Below, one piece after another: positions 8,687 to 17,023 of a stretch of DNA of 64,000 nt. Numbering within the stretch: position 1 is the first letter of the stretch; each line of letters opens with the position of its first letter. The position numbers and the translations under genes were made by a program. Below the pieces are notes generated by a model. The model did no database searches and was not told where the DNA came from. It worked only from the letters and a program-made list of their open reading frames with translations. Source of the stretch: Kutzneria sp. CA-103260. GTDB lineage: Bacteria; Actinomycetota; Actinomycetes; Mycobacteriales; Pseudonocardiaceae. The stretch covers positions 1,860,001 through 1,924,000 of the forward strand of contig NZ_CP073318.1 in the NCBI RefSeq assembly GCF_018263855.1, given 5' to 3'.

Positions 8687-9843
8687 TGGACGGGCTGACC
8701 GAGGAGGAGTCGGCGATCGTCGCGCTGGTCGGCGAATTCGTCGACCGTGAGGTGCGGCCGGTCGCGCAGGAACTGGAGCACGGAAACACCTATCCCGAGC
8801 GGCTCATCGAGCAGATGAAGGCGATGGGCGTCTTCGGGTTGGCGATCCCGGAGCCGTGGGGCGACGCGCAGGTGTCGGCGCAGTGCTACGCGGCGGTCAC
8901 CGAGGAACTCGCGCGGGGCTGGATGAGTCTGGCCGGTGCCATGGGCGGCCACACCGTCGTCTCGAAGCTCCTTGTGTCCTACGGAACCCGGGCACAGCAG
9001 GACGCCTACCTGCCCAAGCTGGCCACCGGCGAGATCCGCGCCACCATGGCGTTGACCGAGCCCGGCGGCGGCTCGGACCTCCAGGCCCTGCGCACCACCG
9101 CGCGGCGGGACGGCGACGAGTACGTCGTCAACGGATCGAAGACGTGGATCACCAACGCCCGCCGGTCCGGGCTGATCGCCTTGCTGTGCAAGACCGATCC
9201 AGCCGCGCGGCCCCCGCACCGGGGGATGAGCATCCTGCTGGTCGAGCCGGGACCGGGCTTCCAGGTCTCGCGGGACCTGCCGAAACTGGGCTACAAGGGC
9301 GTGGAGAGCTGCGAGCTGTCCTTCGACGACTTCCGTGCGCCGAAGTCCGCGCTGCTGGGCGACGCCGAGGGCCGTGGCTTCGCGCAGATGATGCGCGGCC
9401 TGGAGATCGGCCGCATCCAGGTCGCCAGCCGTGCGCTCGGCGTCGGCCGGGCCGCGTTGGAGGATTCGCTGCGCTACGCCCAGGAACGCGAGAGTTTCGG
9501 CAAGCCGATCTGGCAGCACCAGTCCATCGGCAACTACCTGGCCGACATGGCCACCAAACTGGAGGCCGCCCGGCAACTCGTGCTGTATGCGGCCCGCCGC
9601 TACGACTCGGGCGAGCGCGCCGACATGGAAGCCGGGATGGCCAAGCTGTTCGCGTCGGAGACGGCGATGGAGATCGCGCTCAACGCGGTGCGCATCCACG
9701 GCGGCTACGGCTACTCGACCGAGTTCGACGTCGAGCGCTACTTCCGTGACGCCCCACTGATGATCGTGGGCGAGGGCACGAACGAGATCCAGCGCACCGT
9801 GATCGCGCGGCAGCTGGTCAACCGCCACCGACTCCAGTCCTGA
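8686..9843 (+). CDS. Acyl-CoA dehydrogenase
   Basis: 385 residues, the usual family length. The ATG overlaps the upstream stop by one base; the frame is open further upstream only as shadow. Typical blocks are present: MALTEPGGGSDL (FAD/substrate contact), KTWITNA, the C-terminal HGGYGYSTEFDVERYFRD, and GEGTNEIQR where Glu363 is the expected catalytic base. It oxidises an acyl-CoA to the enoyl-CoA with FAD. With the MaoC-like hydratase that follows 14 nt later it forms a dehydrogenation-hydration pair for a short or branched acyl-CoA. Confidence 0.93.
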   Translation: MDGLTEEESAIVALVGEFVDREVRPVAQELEHGNTYPERLIEQMKAMGVFGLAIPEPWGDAQVSAQCYAAVTEELARGWMSLAGAMGGHTVVSKLLVSYGTRAQQDAYLPKLATGEIRATMALTEPGGGSDLQALRTTARRDGDEYVVNGSKTWITNARRSGLIALLCKTDPAARPPHRGMSILLVEPGPGFQVSRDLPKLGYKGVESCELSFDDFRAPKSALLGDAEGRGFAQMMRGLEIGRIQVASRALGVGRAALEDSLRYAQERESFGKPIWQHQSIGNYLADMATKLEAARQLVLYAARRYDSGERADMEAGMAKLFASETAMEIALNAVRIHGGYGYSTEFDVERYFRDAPLMIVGEGTNEIQRTVIARQLVNRHRLQS

Positions 9844-9857
9844 GGGGCCCGTCAGGC

Positions 9858-10646
9858 ATGGCCGAGACAACCGAACTGCTGCTGCCCGGGCCCGCTCAAG
9901 GGTTGGGCGCGCTGCTGGCCGTTCCGGTGCCAGACCTTGTTGGTGGCCAAGGGCTTCCGCTGCTGTGGCACTGGATCTACCTGCTCGACCGGCCGGCGCA
10001 GGCCGACCTCGGCCCGGACGGCCACCCGAGGCGCGCGACCACACTCCGCGGGCGGCGCATGTGGGCCGGCGGTCGAGTGCGCACCCTCGGCACACTGCAT
10101 TGCGGTGAACCCGCGACCCGCCGCTCGAAGGTGCTTTCCGTGCAGGACAAGCAGGGGCGGTCGGGGCCGCTGACCTTTGTCGTGGTGGAGCAGCAGATCG
10201 TGCAGTCCGGGCAGGTGGTCGTCGACGAGCAACAGGACCTCGTCTACCGCGACGCCACCGGTTCGATCACCGTCGCCGATGAGGGGCCCATAGTGCCGGC
10301 GGCGGACGACGAGTGGCAGATCGACGTCACGCCAACCCTGCTGTTCCGCTTCTCCGCCCTGACCTACAACGCCCACCGCATCCACTACGACCGCGACTAC
10401 GCCCGTGACATCGAGGGCTATCCGGGCCTGCTCACCCACGGTCCGCTTCAGGCCCTCGCCATGGCCGAGGCCGCCCGTGCCCTCGGCTGGTCCGGCCCGA
10501 CCGTCTTCGAGTACCGGCTGCTCGCGCCGCTGTTCGACCACCAGGGTATGGTCGTACGAGCCGTGCCGGAAGCAGATTCGGTCACCACGGCGGTTCGGGA
10601 CATTCACGGCCGGCCGACGGCGATCGGGACGCTGCGCCGGCCCTGA
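9858..10646 (+). CDS. MaoC/mesaconyl-CoA hydratase-like double hot-dog protein
   Basis: 262 residues. The C-terminal hot-dog part has the hydratase signature TYNAHRIHYDRDYA followed by GLLTHGPLQALAMAE, as in FAS1-like (R)-dehydratases and mesaconyl-C4-CoA hydratases; the N-terminal half is a second, degenerate hot-dog. It should add water to an enoyl-CoA, acting on the product of the adjacent acyl-CoA dehydrogenase. The convergent IclR regulator at 10657 supports a small catabolic unit. The exact substrate cannot be read from the sequence. Confidence 0.83.
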   Translation: MAETTELLLPGPAQGLGALLAVPVPDLVGGQGLPLLWHWIYLLDRPAQADLGPDGHPRRATTLRGRRMWAGGRVRTLGTLHCGEPATRRSKVLSVQDKQGRSGPLTFVVVEQQIVQSGQVVVDEQQDLVYRDATGSITVADEGPIVPAADDEWQIDVTPTLLFRFSALTYNAHRIHYDRDYARDIEGYPGLLTHGPLQALAMAEAARALGWSGPTVFEYRLLAPLFDHQGMVVRAVPEADSVTTAVRDIHGRPTAIGTLRRP

Positions 10647-10656
10647 ATGACCGGGG

Positions 10657-11466
10657 TCAGCCGAAGGGGTTCTGCTTGCGCAGGATCGAGCGCAGCCGGT
10701 CCATCTCCTCGGCCAGGGTGGTGGCGGCGTTGGAGAGGGCTTGGGGGCCGAAGCGGGACGCGGGCGCGGAGACGGTGTAGGCGGCCAGACCCGGCCGTAG
10801 CCAGGGGATGGGGGCGGCGATCGTGACGGCGTCGTCGACGCTGAGGGTGTAGCCGCGCTCGCGGCTGACTTCGAGCTCGGCCAGCAGAGTGTCGATACCG
10901 CCGACGGGCCCGGGCATGTCGGGCTCGGCCAGCAGCGTGCGCAGGCCGGCCTCGTCCAGGTCGAGCAGCAGAGCCTTGCCGGCCGCGCCCTGGGTGAGCG
11001 GGAACTCCGCGCCGATGCCGGCCTCGATCCGGGTCGGATGAGGACTGGGCATCTCCTGGGTGCAGGTGCACTTGTTGCCCAGCCGCCAGTACACGGCGAC
11101 GGTCTCGCCGGTCAGCGCCCGCAGCCGGATCAGACTGGTCTGGGTCTGGGGGACCAGGGCGTCGCGGTGCAGCATGACGCCGGCCAGGCGGAGGATCTCC
11201 GGCCCGGGACTGTAGGCCCGGCTGCCCCGGTCGAACACGAGGAAGTGCTCGGCCTCCAGTGCGCGCAGCAGCCGGTAGGCGGTCGGCAGCGAGTAGCCGA
11301 ACATCTGCGCCACCTCGGGGCCGGTGAGCGTCGGCTGCTGCGCGGTGAAGGCGTGCAGGATGGACAGCGCGCGGAAGACGCTCTGCGTCCCGGTCACCGC
11401 CGGCTCGACCTCGGTCAGGATCCGCTCCGATCCGCTCGTCGTGTGCTGGCCCAAGTCTGGCCCCAT
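10657..11466 (-). CDS. IclR-family transcriptional regulator
   Basis: 269 residues. An N-terminal winged helix-turn-helix (VFRALSILHAF, TGPEVAQMFGYSLPTAYRLLRAL) precedes the IclR effector domain (FPLTQGAAGKALLLDLDEAG, SRERGYTLSVDDAVTIAAPI). Such regulators sense small organic acids or aromatics. It converges on the acyl-CoA dehydrogenase/hydratase pair and probably regulates it. Its start at 11466 lies close behind the flavin enzyme gene at 11486-11884, so the two may be cotranscribed. Confidence 0.88.
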   Translation of the reverse strand: MGPDLGQHTTSGSERILTEVEPAVTGTQSVFRALSILHAFTAQQPTLTGPEVAQMFGYSLPTAYRLLRALEAEHFLVFDRGSRAYSPGPEILRLAGVMLHRDALVPQTQTSLIRLRALTGETVAVYWRLGNKCTCTQEMPSPHPTRIEAGIGAEFPLTQGAAGKALLLDLDEAGLRTLLAEPDMPGPVGGIDTLLAELEVSRERGYTLSVDDAVTIAAPIPWLRPGLAAYTVSAPASRFGPQALSNAATTLAEEMDRLRSILRKQNPFG

Positions 11467-11485
11467 CGCGGGTTGACCCGCCAGT

Positions 11486-11884
11486 TCAGAAGGTGACCTC
11501 GACGCCCACCCACGGGTCGGGCTTGCGGCGCACCGCGTACCAGGCGTGGACCAGCCGGGCCAGCGGCGTCTTGCGGGCCATCAGCCGGTACGCGTGCCGT
11601 GTCTCCTCGGCGTTCAGGATCCCGCCGACGCCCTCGATCGTGGCCGCGTCGGCCGGCACGAAACCGGCGGAGTCGCACGGCGCCACCGTCACTCGGGGAT
11701 TGTTCCGCAGGCGCTTGAGTTTGCCGGTGTCGGCGTAGCTCAGGATGTAGAGGGTGTTGTCGCTGACGACGCCACCGACCGGAGTCGCGACCGGGCGGCC
11801 GTCCTTGCGGAATGTGGTCAGGCTGACGTTGCTGCTCCTGGCGATGCGCTCGATCGCCGGACCCTTTGAGTCTCGAACTGTCAT
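11486..11884 (-). CDS. PPOX-class flavin/F420-dependent oxidoreductase
   Basis: 132 residues with the split beta-barrel of the pyridoxamine-phosphate-oxidase superfamily: VSLTTFRKDGRPVATPVGGVV, LYILSYADTGKLKRLRNNPRV, and a C-terminal WVGVEVTF. The length and pattern match small F420- or FMN-dependent actinobacterial reductases of this class. A cytosolic enzyme; the substrate is unknown. It lies 19 nt upstream of the IclR gene. Confidence 0.85.
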   Translation of the reverse strand: MTVRDSKGPAIERIARSSNVSLTTFRKDGRPVATPVGGVVSDNTLYILSYADTGKLKRLRNNPRVTVAPCDSAGFVPADAATIEGVGGILNAEETRHAYRLMARKTPLARLVHAWYAVRRKPDPWVGVEVTF

Positions 11885-12140
11885 ATCTGGACTTTACGCT
11901 TCGAGGCTCGAACCGTGGGATCGGTGATGGTGACAATGGCCACTATCTCCTTGAACGGCGTGGATTCTGATTCTCGATCACATGGTGATCGGCCGGTCTG
12001 TTCGCGGTTACATGATGACCGGGTTTTGCCTGGTGGGTCACCGGTTGGGGTGGCGGCTTCGGTGGTTTGTGAGCACGCTTTCGGGCAGTGCTAACGTGAG
12101 GTTGTCGCCGATGTCTGGCAATTTCTGGGAGGGTTCGTGA
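11885..12140. other. Gene-free stretch with repeated ACATGRTGAYCGG motif
   Basis: No credible gene. It holds the palindrome GATCACATGGTGATC (11976-11990) and, about 30 bp later, the related GGTTACATGATGACCGG, so a motif ACATGRTGAYCGG occurs twice in the same direction. It directly precedes a broken oxidoreductase gene. It could be a worn end of a mobile element or binding sites; I cannot name it. Confidence 0.35.
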
Positions 12141-12563
12141 TTGAGGGCGAAAGCGCTGTTCGCTCGCGCGGATTTCGATGGGGGAGGGCGGCCCGCAGGC
12201 GTGGACGTCGAGTCCCGCACCGTGACCTCGTCCGACGGGCAGGTCGACTACGACGAACTCGTTGTGGCGACGGGAGTGCGGCCGCGGCAGCTGCCCGGGG
12301 CCGGCGGCGTCTCCGGTGTCCACTATGTACGGACGCTGGAAGATGTTCTGGCGTTGAAGGAAAGCCTGCGGCCGGAGAGACGGCTGATCGTGGTCGTCGA
12401 CGGCGACATCGGCAGCCGGCGGTTTGTGGCCGCCTACCGCCGAGGCGACCGGCTCACCGGTGTCGTCGCGGTCAACACCGCGCCCAAGGTGTTGCGCTCG
12501 TGGCGGACCGCCGTCGCGGACCGCCGGCCGTGGCGTGAGATCCAGTCCACGGTGGAGGTTTGA
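12141..12563 (+). pseudogene. Remnant of a ferredoxin/rubredoxin-reductase-type FAD oxidoreductase
   Basis: The frame encodes ~140 residues matching separate pieces of a ~400-residue pyridine-nucleotide-disulfide reductase: DYDELVVATGVRPRQLPG and GVHYVRTLEDVLALKESL (end of the first FAD segment), then RRLIVVVDGDIG where the NAD-binding glycine motif should begin, then directly a C-terminal tail RRFVAAYRRGDRLTGVVAVN...VLRSWR. The N-terminal FAD motif and about 200 internal residues, including the NAD site, are missing. It cannot be a working reductase. The start is not definable. Confidence 0.7.
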
Positions 12564-12564
12564 C

Positions 12565-12993
12565 ATGACCAGCACGACCGCCGAACTCGGCCTGTTCCAG
12601 ACCCACACCAAGGCCGGCTGGACCGTCGGCGCGGCCGGACTGATCGCCCTCACCCTGGGCGTGGCCGGCCTGGTCAACCAGGACAGCCAGCTGCGGGCCC
12701 TCGGTGTGGACCCGAGCAAGATTCCCACCGACGACCCGCTGCGGATCACCCTGACCAGCAGTTCGGTGGCATCGGTCAACAACGGCGCGGCGTTCCTGCT
12801 GGGTGTGGCCAAGGCCTGGCCGTGGTTCCCGCACTTCACCGTGGTCACCCGCGGCGCGCAGGCGATCGGCTTCCTCACCAGGATCGCCACCGGTCGGGCC
12901 CCGAAGTCCTACCTGAGCGCGGCGATCTGGGAGGCCGCCGGCGCGGCGATCACCGCGGGCGCCATCTGGCTGGACCGCCGGGCCGGCCGCTAG
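12565..12993 (+). CDS. Small membrane protein of unknown function
   Basis: 142 residues; GGAGG at 12554-12558 precedes the ATG. There are two or three hydrophobic segments (WTVGAAGLIALTLGVAGLV near residues 19-37; a C-terminal AIWEAAGAAITAGAIWL). I do not recognise a family. It begins 2 nt after the relic reductase and may once have been coupled to it. Confidence 0.65.
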   Translation: MTSTTAELGLFQTHTKAGWTVGAAGLIALTLGVAGLVNQDSQLRALGVDPSKIPTDDPLRITLTSSSVASVNNGAAFLLGVAKAWPWFPHFTVVTRGAQAIGFLTRIATGRAPKSYLSAAIWEAAGAAITAGAIWLDRRAGR

Positions 12994-13113
12994 CGCAGCT
13001 GCTTGGCCAGCTGGTGTGGGCCGGCTCCGCACCGGGTGGCGACGGCCCTGACCGGCCGGAGAGCCCCAGTCCCGCTGCTTTGTCGCATCACACGTGGACA
13101 GCACGGGAGGACG

Positions 13114-14151
13114 CTATTCGCCGTCACGACTGGAGCGCGAGCATGCTGCTTTTCCTTCTGTAGCGGGCTTCCCGAGTAGATGTTCGAGCAGTGTCATGTC
13201 CTGATGAGATTCGGCCAACGCCGTCGTGAGCAGGGCGCAGGCTCCTTCGATCGTCAGCCTGGCATGATTTCGTTCGGTGGTGAGCACGGCGAGTAGCAGG
13301 GCGGTCAGCGCGGCCGTCCCGTTGAAGGCTTGCAGTTGGACCATTGTGTCCACCACGTCAAGCCCGCTGAACGGGCCGATCCGCTGTATGGCGGCAAGAG
13401 TTGTCATCGTCGTCACGATCAGCACGCACGCGGTGGCTCCGGCCAGCTCGAAACGGGTCGCGGCCCAGATCAGGACCGGGAAGACGAGGAAGAACCAATG
13501 GAATCCAGGGATTCTCGTCGCGCACGCCCCTACCGCCACGGCGGTCACCAGCAGTGCCACGGCTTCCGCCCACCACCGACCGGAGCGAACGCCGCGCGGT
13601 ACCCGGACAACGCGGGCGGCGAGCACGAACGGCACCACGATGAGCACCCCTATCGCGTCCCCGGTCCACCACACCCACCATGTCGACCAGAGTTGGCTCA
13701 CTGACAACGAACCCGAGCCGACCAACGTGGCACTGCCCACGGTCGCGCTGAACAGCATCCCGGTGAAGGCACCCAGGAACACCAGGGACAGCGCGTCTCG
13801 CATCCGGCGCAGGTCGACACTGAACCGCACCCGTGTGAGCAACAGGTAGGCACACACCGGGGCGAGCGTGTTGCCCACGGCAATCACCGCGACGACCGGA
13901 AGCGACGGACCGATCGAGATATTGACCAGGAACGCCCCGAGCGTGATCCCCGGCCACACCCGAGGACCCCACAACAGCAGACAGACCAGAGCGACTCCGG
14001 TCGGCGGCCACAGCGGACTGACCTGACCGCGCACGATTGCCGACAGGAGTCCGACCTCGCCGGCGGCGTAGTAGTAGACGACGACGGCAAGAATCTGCAC
14101 CACGGGTAGAGCACCGACACGAACCTTCAATGCACGCACCAGCGCCATCAC
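13114..14151 (-). CDS. MASE1-domain membrane sensor protein (no output domain)
   Basis: 345 residues starting at GTG 14151 or the ATG at 14148. About eight transmembrane segments have the MASE1 pattern (SPLWPPTGVALVCLLLWGPR, TWWVWWTGDAIGVLIVVPF). MASE1 domains usually sit in front of histidine kinase, GGDEF or phosphatase domains, but here only a short cytosolic tail (RNHARLTIEGACALLTTALAESH) follows. It may work as a stand-alone receptor or partner of a separate signalling protein; nothing adjacent suggests which. Confidence 0.82.
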   Translation of the reverse strand: MMALVRALKVRVGALPVVQILAVVVYYYAAGEVGLLSAIVRGQVSPLWPPTGVALVCLLLWGPRVWPGITLGAFLVNISIGPSLPVVAVIAVGNTLAPVCAYLLLTRVRFSVDLRRMRDALSLVFLGAFTGMLFSATVGSATLVGSGSLSVSQLWSTWWVWWTGDAIGVLIVVPFVLAARVVRVPRGVRSGRWWAEAVALLVTAVAVGACATRIPGFHWFFLVFPVLIWAATRFELAGATACVLIVTTMTTLAAIQRIGPFSGLDVVDTMVQLQAFNGTAALTALLLAVLTTERNHARLTIEGACALLTTALAESHQDMTLLEHLLGKPATEGKAACSRSSRDGE

Positions 14152-14668
14152 GTGGTCAGTGTGCGGCCCACCGGCAGGCCGGACAACACGTTACCGGGCA
14201 CCAATGTGGCGCAACAGCGTCACAGACGCAATCGGGACAGCGGAGCAGGTTTGAACCGCACTGCTTCACCCCATCGGCGCTTCTCGTCGACGATCGTCGG
14301 CCAAGAACGCGGGCAGCGATGGCGTCGCTGATAATCGGTGCAGGACCGCATCACCTATGTGCCGGCACGGCCCCGGCCCCCAGGGTTGCTCACCCGGCAG
14401 CTCCCGTCATCGCGACCGCGAGCGTGCACATCGGACACCTACTCAACCCGTGGGTGGACAGCACCCGGCCCGGGGCGGCCTTACTTGCGCCGGTGCGGAC
14501 CGATCTCGTCTCAGGGCCGTTGGGGTGCGGACCAGGTGCGCCGAGGCCGACGTCACGCCTTCGTCGGCCCGGACGACCGGCCGGCGCGACCGGTTGGCGA
14601 GTAGTGTCGAGAATGATAGCTTGCCTTGCCGCGCAAGGCATCCGAACGTGACTGGACGGGACAACGGC
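14152..14668. other. 517-bp stretch without a recognisable gene; holds a palindrome
   Basis: No frame here gives a recognisable protein. The only clear structure is TGCCTTGC-CGC-GCAAGGCA (14622-14640), an 8-bp inverted repeat ending 28 nt before the hydrolase start, placed like an operator for the hydrolase gene. The rest shows nothing I can name. Confidence 0.5.
14622..14640. promoter_or_regulatory. Palindromic operator candidate
   Basis: Inverted repeat TGCCTTGC / GCAAGGCA with a 3-nt centre, just upstream of the alpha/beta hydrolase gene. Size and position fit a dimeric repressor site. The neighbouring LysR gene is a possible but unproven partner. Confidence 0.45.
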
Positions 14669-15565
14669 ATGGTCTTCCACCCCGATCTCCGGCTGGCGCG
14701 GTTCCTGCCCCGCACCGTGACCACGCCGGCACTGCTGCCGGTGATGCGGTTCATGACGCGGATGGCCGCCCGCACGACGCCGCCTGACGTGGAGGTGGTG
14801 GCCGTCGGCGAACAAGCGTCGGTGCGGGTGTTCCGCCCTGCGTCGGGCCGGCGGTCCGCGCCGGCGCTGTTGTGGATCCACGGCGGCGGTTACGTGGCCG
14901 GTAACGCTGCCTTCGAGGACACGTTCTGCCGGGAAGTCGCCGGCCGGCTGGACGTCGTGGTCGCTTCCGTTGAGTACCGGCTGGCCCCCGAGCACCCGTT
15001 CCCGGCCCCGTTGGACGACTGCTACGCCGGATTGCGTTGGCTGGCCGACGATCCCGGGGTGGACCGGGCCCGGATCGCCATCGGTGGGGCCAGCGCGGGC
15101 GGCGGGCTCGCGGCCGGCCTGGCCCTGATGGCGCGTGATCGTGGGGAGATCGCCCCGGTGTTCCAGCTGCTGGTGTACCCGATGCTGGACGATCGGACGG
15201 CGGACCGGGCCGACATCGACCCGCGCACGCTGCGGGTGTGGAGCCAGCGCAGCAACCGGTTCGGCTGGCGGTCCTACCTGGGGTCCGCCGTGAAGGACGT
15301 GCCGTACCTGGCGGCCGCCGGCCGGTGCGAGGACCTGACCGGGCTGCCGCCGGCCTGGATCGGTGTCGGCACCGCGGATCTGTTCCACGACGAGGATGTC
15401 CGCTACGCGGCCCGGCTCACCGAAGCCGGTGTGCCGTGCGCGCTGGAGATCGTCCCCGGCGCCTACCACGGCTTCGACGCCATCGAGCGCTCCGCCGGTG
15501 TTTCCCGGCAGTTCACGCAGACCCAACTGTCCGTTTTGGACGCCGCTCTGAACGTGGCGGACTAG
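14669..15565 (+). CDS. Alpha/beta hydrolase of the hormone-sensitive-lipase family
   Basis: 298 residues from the ATG; a GTG at 14648 is an alternative start. The oxyanion motif HGGGY (WIHGGGYVAGN), the nucleophile elbow GASAGGG, the acid in GTADLFHDEDV and the His in GAYHGFD are all present, so it should be an active carboxylesterase/lipase of family IV. There is no signal peptide, so it acts in the cytosol. The stop overlaps the convergent LysR gene by 4 nt. Confidence 0.9.
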   Translation: MVFHPDLRLARFLPRTVTTPALLPVMRFMTRMAARTTPPDVEVVAVGEQASVRVFRPASGRRSAPALLWIHGGGYVAGNAAFEDTFCREVAGRLDVVVASVEYRLAPEHPFPAPLDDCYAGLRWLADDPGVDRARIAIGGASAGGGLAAGLALMARDRGEIAPVFQLLVYPMLDDRTADRADIDPRTLRVWSQRSNRFGWRSYLGSAVKDVPYLAAAGRCEDLTGLPPAWIGVGTADLFHDEDVRYAARLTEAGVPCALEIVPGAYHGFDAIERSAGVSRQFTQTQLSVLDAALNVAD

Positions 15566-16461
15566 GGCTTGGCCGGTCGAACGAGGATCTTGGTGGCGTA
15601 GGCGCGGAAGGCCGCCACGAGGTGGTTGCGGTCGCGGTCGCGGGTCGCCAGCACGACGTGGCTGGCCTCGACTCCGTCGAGCGGGATGGCGGTGAGGTCG
15701 GGGCGCAGGGTGTGGGTGGCGACGGAGATCGTCACCGCCCGCCCTTCGGCGGTGAGTTCGAACTGGTCCGCGACGGCCTCGATCAGCGGGCCGTCGGGAG
15801 CCGGCCGTCCGTCGGGCCGTGGGTCGATGCGCCAGAAGGCGCTCAGGAGCGGGTCGGCCCCCCGCACCTGGGGCAGGGGCTCGTCGGCGATGTCGTCCAG
15901 GGTGACCGACTTCCTTGCGGCCAGCCGGTGGTCCAGCGGTACCACCAGCACCCGCGGCTCGTCGTACAGGGCCGTCACGTCCAGGCCGTCGGTGGCGAAG
16001 GGCAGCCTGGCGACCACCGCGTCCACGCAGTGGTCCAGCAGCGCCGGGCGCGGTTCGCCCGGGTCCAGCTGGAGGGTCCGGACCTCGGCTTCGGGGTGCC
16101 GGCGGCGCAGCTCGCGTACGGCCGGGGTGATGATGATGCCCGGCGTGTGGCCGACAGCGATGCGGCTGGGCAGGCCAGCGGCCCGGGTGCGTGCCGCGGC
16201 CTGGTCGGCGGAGCGCAGAAGCGCGGTGGCGAGCGGCAGGAAGACCTCGCCAGCCTCGGTGAGGTGGTTTCCCTGGGGCGTGCGTTCGAGCAGGCGAACG
16301 CCGAGCTGTTGTTCGAGGCGATGGATCTGCCGGCTCAGGGACGGCTGCGTGGTGTGCAGGGCTTCGGCGGCCCGGCCGAAATGCCGGTACTCGGCCACGA
16401 CAGTGAAGCACCACACCAACCGCAGATCGAACGCGGCCGGAGGCGGTGGCGAATCGGGCAC
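15562..16461 (-). CDS. LysR-family transcriptional regulator
   Basis: 299 residues from GTG 16461. The frame extends to 16548, but the extra 29 residues lack LysR character and the helix-turn-helix begins at once after this start (FDLRLVWCFTVVAEYRHFGR, TTQPSLSRQIHRLEQQLGV). The effector-binding domain follows (RIAVGHTPGIIITPAVRELR; HRLAARKSVTLDDIADEPL). Convergent with the hydrolase gene, tail to tail. Confidence 0.88.
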   Translation of the reverse strand: MPDSPPPPAAFDLRLVWCFTVVAEYRHFGRAAEALHTTQPSLSRQIHRLEQQLGVRLLERTPQGNHLTEAGEVFLPLATALLRSADQAAARTRAAGLPSRIAVGHTPGIIITPAVRELRRRHPEAEVRTLQLDPGEPRPALLDHCVDAVVARLPFATDGLDVTALYDEPRVLVVPLDHRLAARKSVTLDDIADEPLPQVRGADPLLSAFWRIDPRPDGRPAPDGPLIEAVADQFELTAEGRAVTISVATHTLRPDLTAIPLDGVEASHVVLATRDRDRNHLVAAFRAYATKILVRPAKP

Positions 16462-16652
16462 CGTTCCAGCGTAGCGCGCACCTGACCACGTCGGCATGAA
16501 GGCCGGAGCTGGGACGATACGCGCAGCGTATCGCCTCCTGCGGAACATTCATTGGACCCGGCCTGGGCGGTCGACCCAGAGTGGACCCACCGGCCGGGCG
16601 CGGCTTCGAACGCCCCCTCTTCCGGTCCTCGACTCCCTATGCCCAAGGAGGC

Positions 16653-16970
16653 ATGGTCATGCGCGCGTTCGTCACCGGCGCGTCCGGGTTCATCGGTTCC
16701 GCTCTCATCGACGCCGGCCATCCGGTTCTCGCCCTTGCCCGCTCGGATGCAGTCGAGACGTTCGGCGGCGCCATCGAGGGTTCGGGCCGTCCGCTGGTCA
16801 TCGCCTCCGGAGGGCCCGTGGGAAGCGAGCAGGACACGCCGCCCGCCGCGGGCAGCCCGCGGATCGCCGGCGCTCAGCCGAATGCTCTTCATCAACGGGT
16901 ACGGCACCCAGCTCAGGTCTGCTTACCCCGGTTCGATGCCCGCTGCGAACCGGTCCCGGCAGCGCCATGA
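16653..16970 (+). pseudogene. Remnant of an NAD-dependent epimerase/SDR gene
   Basis: AAGGAGG (16645-16651) still precedes an ATG, and the frame starts with a perfect Rossmann head MRAFVTGASGFIGSALI, then GHPVLALARSDA. It then jumps to VETFGGAIEGSGRPLVIASG, which in intact extended SDRs (~300 residues) lies about 60-70 residues later, and on to a decayed GSPRIAG segment before stopping. The YxxxK active site is absent. At least one large deletion and later drift are needed; not functional. Confidence 0.65.
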
Positions 16971-17023
16971 GCGACCAGGGCGACCAACCCAGGCAGAGAC
17001 CAACACGAAGGAAGGAGACCGTG

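Noticed and set aside
11943..12890. 315-residue minus-strand open frame across the relic reductase
   Set aside because: Shadow frame without a domain; overlaps two plus-strand frames.
14390..16552. 720-residue minus-strand open frame
   Set aside because: It overlaps both the hydrolase and the LysR gene in a different frame and lacks any recognisable domain.
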